Counted from the stretch's first letter, positions 35,463-45,428 are shown. The stretch is DNA of 64,000 bases from UBA1563 sp041667115 (GCA_041667115.1 JBAYFO010000012.1:9793-73792), one strand, 5' to 3'. Numbers and translations: made by a program. Notes: a model not told the origin generated them from the letters alone.

Positions 35463-38462
35463 ATGAGGATTAAATTGAAAAATATTTTTTCAATATTCAT
35501 TGTAATAATATTTTCTATCCATGTAATTGCTCAGACAGGTGCTTGGAATCCATCGGGAGCTAACGCCGGTTTCCCTAGAACAATTCTAAAAAGTTATGAA
35601 ATAGAAACCGTAAGAAATTCACTCGAGAATAACGAAATAAAGAGTCTTTTTGCAATTGTATACACGAGTGCAGTTTTGGATATTCCTTCTGGTACTAGCA
35701 ACTCAGTAAGATTGGCGCAAAGTCATATCGCCAAGAATGCTGCTTTCGTTATACTAATGAATAAAAAGTATTCGGGAGGTTCAATCATCGATCTTCCTGC
35801 CGACGAATCTCAAACACTAATCGCTAAGGTTATTTTTTTACTCGAATCTTTTGCCACTGATGTGGACAGAATTACAGTTGCCAACCCATCAATTTATGAT
35901 AGTTGGCAATGGCGAAGTAAGGAACTTATTGACTTTGCTATCGCATATGATCTTTTGCGTGGAAAAGGAGTTGCTGATTCATTATTAGTAAACGCAAAAA
36001 GCCATTTAAAGGAATTCGCCGGACATTTATATGAAGAATCAACCAGACTTATTGCGCCCCCGACCTATCCAATAAGTTTTTTTGATATTGTGTTTAATAA
36101 TCATGCGATCATGACAGCTTCGGCGCTTGGAATGGCGGCAGTAGTAATTAATGATGCGGTTAGTACTGATGTTACTCAACAACCCATCAACTGGATCAAC
36201 GTCGCAATGTGGAACATTGAAAATATTTTTTATCTCGACGTCAAACGACAGAGCGAACCAGGGGCTATCGCCGGTTACGCAGAAGGTCCAGGATATTTAC
36301 GTTATGGTATGCTTAATTGCTTACCCTTTATACGTGCGATGGGAAACTTCGCTCCGGCAGGTTCATTACAATATACATACAAAACCGAGACACGAACTAT
36401 TCCGAATCCATCAAGTGACACCCGTTATGATTATCTATTTGACTGGATAGCTATGATTCGTATGCCTGATGGCAGACTACCCGCAATTGAAGATACATAT
36501 GTTAGTGAATTTTTCCCGGAACTCGCCTTATTAGGAAAATCGAAATATATCTGGAAAAATTCATATAGTCATGGAAGAAGCACCAATTCACTTGATATGC
36601 AGTTGACCTATTCAAATACGGATTTCAGGGCAAATTACATCTCGTCACTGCCGGCAATGGGAACATCCGCGGATAGTCTATTCCAGTCACTGCCGTTAAG
36701 TGGAAATCTTGTTTTCAGATCAGCCTCAGATTCAAATGCAATTTACATGCATGTTACTGCCAAGAATGGTGTTGCACGAAACAATTCATTCGGGCACAAT
36801 CAAGCCGATGTTACAAGTTTTCTAATCTATAGTAAGGGAGAAGTTCTTGCACTTGATCCAGGTTATATACAATATGACAGGAGAGTAGAAACCGGAAATG
36901 CGCAAAATCATAACATGGTATTAGTTGATGGAGATGGACCACAGATTGGTGATCCGCAGAATTCCAATGACGCAGATGGTTTCATAGAGAATTTATTCGA
37001 CAGAGAAAAATTAGATTATGGCGAAGCGAGAACAAATTATTCCGGCGCTGATATTAACCGAAAATTTTTATTCGTAAGAAAGAAATATTTTCTAAACGCC
37101 GATTTTATTTCCTCAGCTTCAACCCATGATTACACTTGGCAAATGCACGGTTATGGGATTGAAGGCGGTTCTGCCAACAATGAAGGGGTTTTTATAGACA
37201 ATTTTTCTAACGATGAAGGCACATGGACCAAAGGAAGTGAAACGATTTTAGTTCATACTGCGGTGAGTGGAGGAGATGCAATTTTTTCAAAAGTTGTTAA
37301 ACCACATGAATTTGCCTACGATTCAGTGGAAAATCATACAGCGATGTATGTAATGAAATCGAGCATAAAGAATGCGGAATTTTTATCCATACTTTATCCG
37401 TTTACTTCGCAAACTCTCCAGACGACAACTCTTCATTCACCATTGTTAACCGCATTAAAAATATACGATGATTCATACACAGATATAGTATTCACTCAAG
37501 AGGACACTATTTTACAGTTGCTCGATAGTGTGATAACTGCACTTCCTCGCAACTTATATTCTGATGGAAAACTTACTTTCTTTTCGATGAATAATCTAAC
37601 AAAGGGTTTTGATCAATGGTTTATCAAAAGCGGACAAAGTTTAAAATTCGGAGAAACAGAGATATTATCCTCGGATACAAGAGTTGATATAACTTTAGAA
37701 AAAGATTCCGATCTTCTTTTTACCGGTTATGTAAGTAAAGCTTGCAGCGTTTCTCTATTTCTGGAAAGGACCGTTTTATCTGTCACGGGGAACAATATTG
37801 TTTCGTGGATCCAACCAAATAAGAATTACGTGACTCTCGTTTTTTCGGGTAACTCATATTTCTCGATCAATGCTTCCACAATTGTGCCGGTGGAACTTGT
37901 ATCATTCAGAGCGGTTATAGATAAAAACAATATACAATTGAATTGGAGAACAGCAACTGAATTAAATAACTACGGATTTGATATTGAAAGGAAAATGTCG
38001 GGAGAAGATTGGGAAAAGATCGGATTTGTAGCTGGATCCGGGAATAGTACTGAACCGAAAGAATACATTTTTACAGATATAAAACTCTCAGTAGGAAAAA
38101 TATCTTACCGATTAAAAACTATAGATACTGACGGAAGTTATGAATACAGCACAGAAGTAGATGCAATAATATCTCTTCCAGGATCTTACATTCTGTTTCA
38201 AAATTTTCCAAATCCTTTCAATCCGTCTACCATTATAAAGTATACATTACCTTTTGAGAGTAACGTAAAACTTGTTGTGTATAATTTAATTGGAGAAGTT
38301 GTAAAGACATTTGTAAATGAAACAGTTACTGCTGGGTATCAAGAATTCCAATTTGATGCTTCAAATTTATCTTCTGGAATTTATTTTTATACTTTAAATG
38401 CAACCTCAGTCGATAGCAAACAACATTATCAAAGCGTGAAGAAAATGTCGTTGATAAAATAG
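35463..38462 (+). CDS. T9SS-exported heparinase II/III-like polysaccharide lyase
   Basis: 999 residues: signal peptide to about 25 (IIFSIHVIAQ), an alpha-toroid-like helical region (about 40-380), then a beta-sandwich region of heparinase II/III type with SFGHNQADVTSFLIY near 443 and AQNHNMVLVDG near 480. An FN3-like module lies near 815-890 (LNWRTATELNNYGFDIER). The C-terminus is a type IX sorting domain (FQNFPNPFNPSTIIKYTLP, LSSGIYFY). It is therefore secreted or surface-attached and probably attacks uronic-acid polysaccharides. ATG at 35463 has no Shine-Dalgarno; TTG at 35475, preceded by GAGG, is a real alternative start. The substrate is not known. Confidence 0.85.
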   Translation: MRIKLKNIFSIFIVIIFSIHVIAQTGAWNPSGANAGFPRTILKSYEIETVRNSLENNEIKSLFAIVYTSAVLDIPSGTSNSVRLAQSHIAKNAAFVILMNKKYSGGSIIDLPADESQTLIAKVIFLLESFATDVDRITVANPSIYDSWQWRSKELIDFAIAYDLLRGKGVADSLLVNAKSHLKEFAGHLYEESTRLIAPPTYPISFFDIVFNNHAIMTASALGMAAVVINDAVSTDVTQQPINWINVAMWNIENIFYLDVKRQSEPGAIAGYAEGPGYLRYGMLNCLPFIRAMGNFAPAGSLQYTYKTETRTIPNPSSDTRYDYLFDWIAMIRMPDGRLPAIEDTYVSEFFPELALLGKSKYIWKNSYSHGRSTNSLDMQLTYSNTDFRANYISSLPAMGTSADSLFQSLPLSGNLVFRSASDSNAIYMHVTAKNGVARNNSFGHNQADVTSFLIYSKGEVLALDPGYIQYDRRVETGNAQNHNMVLVDGDGPQIGDPQNSNDADGFIENLFDREKLDYGEARTNYSGADINRKFLFVRKKYFLNADFISSASTHDYTWQMHGYGIEGGSANNEGVFIDNFSNDEGTWTKGSETILVHTAVSGGDAIFSKVVKPHEFAYDSVENHTAMYVMKSSIKNAEFLSILYPFTSQTLQTTTLHSPLLTALKIYDDSYTDIVFTQEDTILQLLDSVITALPRNLYSDGKLTFFSMNNLTKGFDQWFIKSGQSLKFGETEILSSDTRVDITLEKDSDLLFTGYVSKACSVSLFLERTVLSVTGNNIVSWIQPNKNYVTLVFSGNSYFSINASTIVPVELVSFRAVIDKNNIQLNWRTATELNNYGFDIERKMSGEDWEKIGFVAGSGNSTEPKEYIFTDIKLSVGKISYRLKTIDTDGSYEYSTEVDAIISLPGSYILFQNFPNPFNPSTIIKYTLPFESNVKLVVYNLIGEVVKTFVNETVTAGYQEFQFDASNLSSGIYFYTLNATSVDSKQHYQSVKKMSLIK

Positions 38463-38514
38463 TACCATGCTCCATTCTTTCTTTTATTCTTGAATAGAAT
38501 GCAGTACTAGAAAT

Positions 38515-38554
38515 AAAAAACCCTCACTATCAAAAAGATAATGAGGGTTTTTTT
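38515..38554. terminator. bidirectional terminator between heparinase-like gene and tRNA operon
   Basis: CCCTCACTATC (38521-38531) with GATAATGAGGG (38537-38547), A-run before, T-run after. On the minus strand the central mismatch becomes a G-U pair, so the stem is stronger for the tRNA operon than for the plus-strand gene. Confidence 0.85.
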
Positions 38555-38562
38555 GTCTTAAG

Positions 38563-38634
38563 TGACCCCAAGGGGATTTGAACCCCTGTTACAGCCGTGA
38601 AAGGGCTATGTCCTAACCACTAGACGATAGGGCC
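38563..38634 (-). tRNA. tRNA-Glu (TTC)
   Basis: A 72-nt cloverleaf read on the minus strand: acceptor GGCCCTA with TGGGGTC, anticodon loop CTTTCAC (TTC), T-arm GGGGTTCAAATCCCC, discriminator A. It is the last of four tRNA genes transcribed leftwards. Confidence 0.95.
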
Positions 38635-38675
38635 ATCACTAAATAAACTTAAACTTTCGTTGCAGTACAAATCTG

Positions 38676-38750
38676 GGTGAGTAATGGGGTTCGAACCCAC
38701 GACCCCCAGGGCCACAACCTGGTGCTCTAACCAACTGAGCTATACTCACC
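38676..38750 (-). tRNA. tRNA-His (GTG)
   Basis: 75 nt including the extra 5' G paired with C73 that marks tRNA-His: GGTGAGT with ACTCACC. Anticodon loop TTGTGGC (GTG), T-arm GTGGGTTCGAACCCC. Confidence 0.95.
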
Positions 38751-38821
38751 ATATAGAAAAAACAATTAACAAATTTCAAATAACAAAAAATCGGATATTG
38801 GTTTTTGTTATTTTAAATGTG

Positions 38822-38895
38822 TACGCCCAAGTGGACTCGAACCACTAACCTACAGCTTAGAAGGCTGTTGCTCTATCCAATTGAGCTATGGGCGC
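38822..38895 (-). tRNA. tRNA-Arg (TCT)
   Basis: 74 nt: acceptor GCGCCCA with TGGGCGT, anticodon loop CTTCTAA (TCT), T-arm TAGTGGTTCGAGTCCAC, discriminator A. The first acceptor pair is G1-U72 rather than G-C. Confidence 0.93.
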
Positions 38896-38967
38896 ATAGT
38901 TCAAATAACAAAGCTCAAATAATAGAAAAAATGAGATTTGGGATTTGGTTTTTGTTATTTCCAAATG

Positions 38968-39043
38968 TCGGGGCGGCAGGATTCGAACCTGCGACCTCCT
39001 GCTCCCAAAGCAGGCGCGATGAACCGGGCTACGCTACGCCCCG
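38968..39043 (-). tRNA. tRNA-Pro (TGG)
   Basis: 76 nt: acceptor CGGGGCG with CGCCCCG, anticodon loop TTTGGGA (TGG), T-arm GCAGGTTCGAATCCTGC, discriminator A. It is the first gene of the leftward Pro-Arg-His-Glu cluster, whose promoter must lie in 39044-39189. Confidence 0.96.
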
Positions 39044-39189
39044 AAATTTTTCAACATAAAAAGAACTTTGACATAAAATGTCTAATAGATGATTTATTAA
39101 CTTCAAAAATGAATTAGGATTTTCATATATTAGGATTGTAAATATAAGCCGAAAGCTTTTAATTAGCAATTGATTCTAACAAATTTTCT

Positions 39190-40407
39190 ATGCGATTTTA
39201 CCTTCTGATAATAAAAAATATTCTTTTTTCTAAAAAAGAGCGAAAGTTCGTCAATATTTTTATTTCTATTGCGATTGCAGGCATCGCACTGGGAGTTGCT
39301 ACTCTAATAATTGCCCTCTCTGTCCTTAACGGATACGAAAAATTGGTTACAAAAAAACTTCTGCAGCTAGATGCCCACATTCAAATTACCGGTTTCGGAA
39401 ATAAACCTTTGCTTAATTATCAAAAAACTGAGAAAGAAGTACTCCGGTTAATAGAAAATGACATCGTATCAATACAACCTTTTATTTCAAAAGTTGGAAT
39501 CCTAGGGAAAAATAGGATTAAAGAAGGCATTTCGCTCTATGGAGTTCGACAAAATTATTTCAATTCAAATAAAGGTTTCAAGATACTAAAGGGAAATATT
39601 TTTGATGAGAATTCAAATCAGGTTGTCTTAGGAAAATCTATTGCCGGGAAACTTATGGCTGGAGTCGGCGATACGCTAAAACTCTTCGCAATGTCAAACG
39701 AGTCTAATTTTTTCAATAATTCAACGCCAATAGTTGAAAATTTGATTGTATCGGGAATTTTCGAGAGCGGCATGTCAAAGTTTGATGAATCTTATGTCTT
39801 AGTTGATCTAAATACTTTACAAAATATTTTTACGATGCAACATGCGGTTTCTGGTTTTGAAATTAAATTGTCCTCTCTAAATGGAGTGGATAGTTTAGCA
39901 AATCTGCTTCAGGATAACCTGCGGTATCCGGCTTACGTTAAAACGATTTTTCAAAATTATAAAGCAATTTTTACCTGGATAGAACTTCAAAAAAAACCTA
40001 TTCCAATTATACTTGCTTTGATCATTTTAGTTGCAGTATTTAATATTATAAGTACGCTGTTAATGATTGTAATTGAAAAATCGGGTTTTATTGGAACATT
40101 GCGCATCTTAGGGGCGCGTCAATTGCAAATTGTAATTATCTTTTTAATACAAGGAATTGTTATTGGCATTGCCGGGATTGCGTTTGGAAATTTATTAGCT
40201 CTAATTCTTATGAAAATTCAAACTACATTTAATATTATAACGCTTCCATCAACGGTGTATTTTGTATCGGAAGTTCCCCTTTTCTATCAACTATGGATTT
40301 CAGTTTTAGTTTCAGCACTAACATTCGGTGTTACCCTATTAGTTTCAGTATTACCAAGTTTCATTGCATCAAGAATCCAACCGGTAACAACATTGCGGTT
40401 TTCATAA
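39190..40407 (+). CDS. LolC/LolE-type ABC transporter permease (first)
   Basis: 405 residues: one N-terminal membrane helix (FVNIFISIAIAGIALGVATLIIALSVLNGY), a periplasmic MacB-like domain (about 55-265), then three C-terminal helices with FtsX pattern (ILVAVFNIISTLLMIVIEKSGFIGTLRILGAR). This is the MacB/LolE topology. With the next permease and the ATPase it forms a Lol-type lipoprotein release complex at the inner membrane. Its TAA stop shares a base with the ATG of the next gene, so translation is coupled. Confidence 0.88.
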   Translation: MRFYLLIIKNILFSKKERKFVNIFISIAIAGIALGVATLIIALSVLNGYEKLVTKKLLQLDAHIQITGFGNKPLLNYQKTEKEVLRLIENDIVSIQPFISKVGILGKNRIKEGISLYGVRQNYFNSNKGFKILKGNIFDENSNQVVLGKSIAGKLMAGVGDTLKLFAMSNESNFFNNSTPIVENLIVSGIFESGMSKFDESYVLVDLNTLQNIFTMQHAVSGFEIKLSSLNGVDSLANLLQDNLRYPAYVKTIFQNYKAIFTWIELQKKPIPIILALIILVAVFNIISTLLMIVIEKSGFIGTLRILGARQLQIVIIFLIQGIVIGIAGIAFGNLLALILMKIQTTFNIITLPSTVYFVSEVPLFYQLWISVLVSALTFGVTLLVSVLPSFIASRIQPVTTLRFS

Positions 40408-41633
40408 TGAAGTTTGAAAATTTTATAGCGCAGCGATACCTTTTTGCTAAACATAAAATAAATTTCATCACGATAATTTCTTATTTATCTATCACCGGAA
40501 TTGCGATCGGAGTTGCGGCGCTAGTAATTGTACTTTCGGTCTTTAACGGATTTAGTAACCTGGTTACTTCTTATCTTATTTCGTTTGATCCACACGTAAG
40601 AATTGAAGCTAGAACAGAAGTTGCTCAAAAAGCACTTCCAAAACTTCAAACATCGTTCGAGAAAGAAAATCTTTTATATATTACTCCCTTTGTTAAGGGA
40701 AAAGTCCTTCTGGTAAATGGAAACTTAAATCAAATTGTCGAATGCAAAGGTATCGACTTTGCCAACAAAAAAGTAGCAGATAATTTTAATGGAAAAATAC
40801 TTTTAGGTAAAAATATTCAACCGGAAGCAACAGAGACACCCGAAATTTTAGTCGGCGCTTACTTAGCAGACAGAATGCAGTCATCGATTGGTGATACACT
40901 ATCGATCATCTCCCCTTCTTCAGTTGAAAAAGCCATAGTAAACATGTCACTGCCAAAAATTCATAAAGCAGTTATTATGGGAATTTTCCTTTCGAATAAT
41001 AATGACTATGACGCTTCGTTAGTTTTTTGTTCTCTACCGGAAGCACAGAATATCTTTGCTTATAAAAATATTTTCCAAGGACTTGAAATTAAATTGCCTG
41101 ATGAGAAAGATGCATTTTCCTTCAAAGAGAAACTTCAGTCAAGTTTATCAAGCGATTATACAATTACAACCTGGTATGATTTCCACAAAGATCTTTATTC
41201 GGTAATGAACATCGAACGTTGGGTTGCATATGCACTGCTTCTAATGATAATTGCTGTTGCAGTTTTTAATATCCTTGGATCATTAAGTATGTCGGTTATC
41301 GAAAAGAAACGTGATATCGGAATTTTGAAAGTTAAAGGGGCTACAGAGAAATCAATTAAAAAGATTTTTCTCCTCCAAGGATTTTACGTTGGAATCATCG
41401 GAACATTCCTAGGTTTTGCTCTGGGCTTATTTGTATATTATTTACAAACTACTTATAAATTGTATCCGCTAAATCCTTTAGAATATAAAATTGATGCTAT
41501 TCCGATGAAATTGCAATTCATGGATTTTCTAACCGTCGGAGGTGCTTCTATCTTCTTATCAACGTTCGCAGCGTTACTGCCGGCAAAAAAAGCATCGGAA
41601 ATTAATCCGGTTGAAGCAATAAAATGGGAATGA
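40407..41633 (+). CDS. LolC/LolE-type ABC transporter permease (second)
   Basis: 408 residues from ATG at 40407 (overlapping the previous stop as TAATG); the longer frame opening at 40293 is rejected because its extra residues are out-of-frame shadow of the first permease. Same topology: helix ISYLSITGIAIGVAALVIVLSVFNGF, periplasmic domain, then AVFNILGSLSMSVIEKKRDIGILKVKGAT, the LolE/FtsX signature. A heterodimer of two different permeases matches the LolC/LolE arrangement of Gammaproteobacteria. The ATPase gene follows 21 bp downstream. Confidence 0.9.
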   Translation: MKFENFIAQRYLFAKHKINFITIISYLSITGIAIGVAALVIVLSVFNGFSNLVTSYLISFDPHVRIEARTEVAQKALPKLQTSFEKENLLYITPFVKGKVLLVNGNLNQIVECKGIDFANKKVADNFNGKILLGKNIQPEATETPEILVGAYLADRMQSSIGDTLSIISPSSVEKAIVNMSLPKIHKAVIMGIFLSNNNDYDASLVFCSLPEAQNIFAYKNIFQGLEIKLPDEKDAFSFKEKLQSSLSSDYTITTWYDFHKDLYSVMNIERWVAYALLLMIIAVAVFNILGSLSMSVIEKKRDIGILKVKGATEKSIKKIFLLQGFYVGIIGTFLGFALGLFVYYLQTTYKLYPLNPLEYKIDAIPMKLQFMDFLTVGGASIFLSTFAALLPAKKASEINPVEAIKWE

Positions 41634-41654
41634 AATAAACGACTAATTAAAATT

Positions 41655-42329
41655 ATGAATATTATAAAAGCCGAAAACATCTTTAAATCCTATACAACGG
41701 GATCAAATAACAGATTGGAAATATTAAAAGATATTTCCCTTGAAATTCCGAAGAATAAAATTTCTGTAATCATTGGAGCTTCCGGAGCTGGAAAGAGCAC
41801 TTTATTACATATCATCGGCGGTTTGGATAAACCTGATAAAGGCAGAATATTGATCGATGAGCATGATGTTTCTTCGCTTTCGGATAAAAAATTATCTTCG
41901 TTTAGAAACACTCATATCGGTTTTGTTTTTCAGTTTCATCATTTGTTACCTGAATTTTCTGCTTTGGAAAATGTTGCGATCCCCCAGCTTATTGGAAACA
42001 TCCCATTTAGTAAAGCATCCAAAAAAGCTAAAGAACTTCTTGAAGCCGTTGGTTTGGCCGAGCGATTAGGACATAAACCCGCTCAGCTTTCCGGCGGTGA
42101 GCAACAGCGGGTTGCCGTTGCGCGAGCTCTGGTTAACGATCCTCAATTAATTTTAGCCGATGAGCCAACCGGTAATCTTGATACTGAAAACAGTGATGCG
42201 TTGAATAATCTCTTTGTCGATCTCCGTGATAAATTTAATAAAACTCTTGTAATTGTTACACACAACAAAGATTTGATGGCACTTGCAGATTTTATTTTTG
42301 AAATGAAAGATGGAAAACTGAAGGAATAG
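41655..42329 (+). CDS. lolD: LolD-type ABC transporter ATPase
   Basis: 224 residues, a minimal ABC ATPase: Walker A GASGAGKSTLLH near 43, Q-loop FVFQFHHLLPEF, signature LSGGEQQRVAVARAL near 137, Walker B LILADEPTGNLD near 158, H-loop VTHNKD. The DEPTGNLD and FQFHHLLPE patterns are those of the LolD/MacB class. It powers release of lipoproteins from the inner membrane for delivery to the outer membrane, consistent with several lipoproteins in this window. Confidence 0.93.
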   Translation: MNIIKAENIFKSYTTGSNNRLEILKDISLEIPKNKISVIIGASGAGKSTLLHIIGGLDKPDKGRILIDEHDVSSLSDKKLSSFRNTHIGFVFQFHHLLPEFSALENVAIPQLIGNIPFSKASKKAKELLEAVGLAERLGHKPAQLSGGEQQRVAVARALVNDPQLILADEPTGNLDTENSDALNNLFVDLRDKFNKTLVIVTHNKDLMALADFIFEMKDGKLKE

Positions 42330-42426
42330 AAATATTTCTTTAAAATATCATGCTGCAAAGAATCTTGTGCCTTCCTAAAAATGATGAATTGTGAAATCAG
42401 TTTGATTAATCCTAAGAAATCCACAC

Positions 42427-43434
42427 TTACTTATTTTTAGTAAAATATTCATCAACTAGTTTTATCATTTTTGCTTTTGTCTCCTCTTCAAGAAAGCTAG
42501 CTCGAAAAGAATTTTTGGCTAGCAGGCAAATCTCTTCCTTCGTTAAATCCAAGGCTTGAGCAATTGCCGAATAATTTTCATTAATATATCCGCCAAAATA
42601 AGCCGGATCATCAGAATTAATAGTTACTAAAAGATTTTTTTGCATCATCTTTTTCAATGGATGCTTTTTCAGATCATCTACAACTTTTAATTTCAGATTG
42701 GATAGAGGACAAACAGTAAGTGGGATTTTTAATTTGACTAATTCATTAATCAGGTTTTCGTCATCCAGAGAATTATTCCCATGATCTATTCTGGAAACAT
42801 TTAGATGTTCTAAAGCTTCCCAAACATAATCTGCCGGACCTTCTTCCCCCGCATGAGCTACTGTAAGAAAGCCCTCTTGGCGAGCCATATTAAATACCTT
42901 TTTAAATTTCGAAGGTGGGTGTCCAACTTCAGCCGAATCCAGCCCGACCGCAATAATTTTATTTTTGTACGGTAACGCTTCCTGCAATGTTTTTATTGCC
43001 GCCTCTTCATCCAGATCTCGAAGAAAACACATGATTAATTTTGTTGAAATGCCAAGTTTTGCTTCTGCATCTTTGATTGCGTTGTGAATGCCGTTGATAA
43101 CCGTATCAAATTTTACACCTCGTTGTGTGTGTGTTTGGGGATCAAAGAACATCTCAGAATGAAAAACTTTCTCCTCAGAAGCTTTTATGAGATACGACAT
43201 TGTCATTTCATAAAAATCCTCTTCCTCCAACAAAACATTCGCCCCTTGATAATAAAGGTTTAGAAATTCTTGCAAATTGTTAAAGTTGTAAGCATTTTTT
43301 AATTCATCGACCGATTTATACCTGATCTCTATCTTATTCCGTTTAGCAATTTTGAACATCAACTCAGGTTCTAAGGTCCCTTCGATATGAAGATGAAGTT
43401 CTGCTTTAGGTAAACCAGTAATGAAATTTTTCAT
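42427..43434 (-). CDS. adenine deaminase (ADD family, Aah1-like)
   Basis: 335 residues from ATG at 43434; GTG at 43449 is also in frame. Zinc and catalytic residues of the adenosine-deaminase fold are present: HLHIEG near the start (KAELHLHIEG), HAGEEG near 195, the catalytic HGNNS near 220 and NSDDPAYFGG near 280. The motifs FFDPQTHTQRGV and DSAEVGHPP are characteristic of adenine deaminase (Aah1/Ade type) rather than adenosine deaminase. It would convert adenine to hypoxanthine for purine salvage. Divergent from the SQR-like gene. Confidence 0.88.
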   Translation of the reverse strand: MKNFITGLPKAELHLHIEGTLEPELMFKIAKRNKIEIRYKSVDELKNAYNFNNLQEFLNLYYQGANVLLEEEDFYEMTMSYLIKASEEKVFHSEMFFDPQTHTQRGVKFDTVINGIHNAIKDAEAKLGISTKLIMCFLRDLDEEAAIKTLQEALPYKNKIIAVGLDSAEVGHPPSKFKKVFNMARQEGFLTVAHAGEEGPADYVWEALEHLNVSRIDHGNNSLDDENLINELVKLKIPLTVCPLSNLKLKVVDDLKKHPLKKMMQKNLLVTINSDDPAYFGGYINENYSAIAQALDLTKEEICLLAKNSFRASFLEEETKAKMIKLVDEYFTKNK

Positions 43435-43560
43435 ATAGTTTTCTTTCACACATAATTATTGAATTAAAAAAATCGTGCCTAATATAAATAAATCAACACA
43501 ATAAAATGAATCCTTCCATGTAAAGTCTCATCTTACTTTACTTTGTATGAAAGGAGTAAC

Positions 43561-44727
43561 ATGAAAAAAGCTTTAGTTATTGGTGGAGGGTTTGCAGGAG
43601 TTCAAGCAGCAATTGAACTTCAAAAAACCGGAATATTCGAGGTCACTTTAGTTTCGGAAAGAAATTATTTATATCTCTATCCGATATCAATTTGGATTCC
43701 TACGGGAAAAATTCCGTTTGAAAAAGTTACACTTCCACTTGAAGATGTTCGTAAAGCCAACAAATTTAATTTGATTATTGATTCAGTTGAATCAATCAAA
43801 TCTATCGAGAATAAAGTTTATTGTAAGAACAATATTCTTGAATATGATTATCTGGTTGTTGCGTTAGGGGCTGACAAAATGAAACATCCCGGCATAGAAA
43901 ACACTTTTTCGATTTGTGGAAAACCGGAAATATCACTGGAAATAAAAGAACGAGTGGAACGGTTGATTAATAAAGGGAGCGGAAAAATTGCAATCGGTTT
44001 TGGAGGAAATCCTAAAGATAAGTCCGCAGTAAGAGGTGGTCCCGCTTTTGAATTAATGTTCAACATCCATGAGCTTTTAAAAGAAAAAGGAATACGGGAA
44101 CATTTTGAATTACACTTCTTTGCCCCGATGGAACAACCTGGAGAAAGAATGGGGAAGAAATCGGTTGCGATGGTTGACTCTATGTTCGCTTCGTACAAAA
44201 TCCAGAAACATTATGGAAAAAAAATTAAAGTATTTGAAAAAGACGGTGTTGTGTTTGAAGATGAATCTAAACAACAAGCAGATTTAATACTCTTCATTCC
44301 TGCATCAGCATCACATGGTGTATTAAAGAATTCCGACCTTCCATTATCTGAAGCCGGTTTTATCAAAATCGATGATAATTGTAAAGTTGATGGAGTTAGC
44401 AATGTTTATGCGGCGGGAGATATCGCTGCGTTAAGTGGACCGGCATGGACAGCTAAGCAAGGACATATTGCTGAGTTGATGGCAAGATACGCAGCACAAA
44501 ATATTTATAATAGTGAAAGCGGCATTGATAATAGAAAAGAATACGAACAGCATCTGAATATTCTTTGCGTCATGGATTCGGGTAGGGGTGCTGCAATTGT
44601 TTTTCGCAATGATAAAAAAGCTTTTGTGATTCCGCTTCCTTTAGTCGGTCATTGGCTGAAACAGGGATGGGGTTATTATATTAAACTGACAAAGAAAAAA
44701 TTGTTCCCGCGTTTGCCCGGTTTATAA
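43561..44727 (+). CDS. FAD-dependent oxidoreductase, sulfide:quinone reductase-like
   Basis: 388 residues from ATG at 43561 (AAAGGAG 6 nt upstream); a longer start at 43543 lacks this. Two Rossmann motifs: VIGGGFAGVQAAIEL at the start for FAD, and the second FAD site VYAAGDIAAL near 285. It resembles sulfide:quinone oxidoreductase and type II NADH dehydrogenase. C119 (FSIC) and C336 (ILCVMDSG) align roughly with two of the three SQR redox cysteines, while the third position appears to be replaced (AVRGGPAFE). The C-terminal amphipathic part (WLKQGWGYYIKLTKKK) could bind membrane. Its place before DUF1847 and rhodanese genes favours sulfur chemistry. Confidence 0.75.
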   Translation: MKKALVIGGGFAGVQAAIELQKTGIFEVTLVSERNYLYLYPISIWIPTGKIPFEKVTLPLEDVRKANKFNLIIDSVESIKSIENKVYCKNNILEYDYLVVALGADKMKHPGIENTFSICGKPEISLEIKERVERLINKGSGKIAIGFGGNPKDKSAVRGGPAFELMFNIHELLKEKGIREHFELHFFAPMEQPGERMGKKSVAMVDSMFASYKIQKHYGKKIKVFEKDGVVFEDESKQQADLILFIPASASHGVLKNSDLPLSEAGFIKIDDNCKVDGVSNVYAAGDIAALSGPAWTAKQGHIAELMARYAAQNIYNSESGIDNRKEYEQHLNILCVMDSGRGAAIVFRNDKKAFVIPLPLVGHWLKQGWGYYIKLTKKKLFPRLPGL

Positions 44728-44796
44728 ATATCGTCGTTTGGGTTTAACTATATTTTAAGTATTAGTCATAAATGATATTAAAGAGAATGGTCCATA

Positions 44797-45348
44797 ATGA
44801 ATTGTACAGGTTGTAAAATTAAAAAATGTCGAATAACCGAAAGCTGCGGTCTTGAAAAATTCGATACAAATAACATTGTACAAATTTATGAGGAAGAGGA
44901 AAATCAAAAAATCGTTCAAGCCGCTTCTTATTTAGTTGATGATGGGAAAGCCGGAACGTTAGCTAGACTTCAGGAGCTTGTTGAATTCATACAAAAAATG
45001 AATTACCAAAAAGTGGGATTAGCTTATTGCTTTGGAATGGAAAAAGATGCAATCGAAGTAAAAAAATATTTCAAACAAAATGATATTTCAATCTCTACCG
45101 TATCATGCACAGTCGGCGGAATTCCCCAAGATAACGTTAATAAAGAAAGCTGCATCCACAAAGTATCATGTAATCCTATCGGTCAGGCAGAACAACTTAA
45201 TAATGAAAGTGCAGATTTTGTTTTACTAATGGGAATCTGCTTGGGGCATGATATTCTTCTTCAACGTAATCTAAAGGCTGATTTCACAACGTTGGTTGTA
45301 AAAGATAGAGTGAACAATAATAATCCGCTGTTAGCATTAAGGAACTGA
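44797..45348 (+). CDS. DUF1847 metal-binding-like protein
   Basis: 183 residues with an N-terminal Cys cluster CTGCKIKKCRITESC (C3, C6, C11, C17 region), a middle alpha/beta domain (VGLAYCFGMEKDAIEV) and further conserved Cys in SCTVGGIPQDN and VSCNPIGQAEQLN near 110-140. This matches DUF1847, a family of predicted metal-binding proteins of unknown role. It follows the SQR-like gene by 69 bp on the same strand. The Cys content and neighbours suggest a link to sulfur or metal redox chemistry, which is not shown. Confidence 0.82.
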   Translation: MNCTGCKIKKCRITESCGLEKFDTNNIVQIYEEEENQKIVQAASYLVDDGKAGTLARLQELVEFIQKMNYQKVGLAYCFGMEKDAIEVKKYFKQNDISISTVSCTVGGIPQDNVNKESCIHKVSCNPIGQAEQLNNESADFVLLMGICLGHDILLQRNLKADFTTLVVKDRVNNNNPLLALRN

Positions 45349-45428
45349 TTGTTCCACCAAAGTAGAATGATTGAATATCACTTTTATCAAAAAGCAATTA
45401 TTCTCGCCTCTGTCTGTAAAGATGAACC

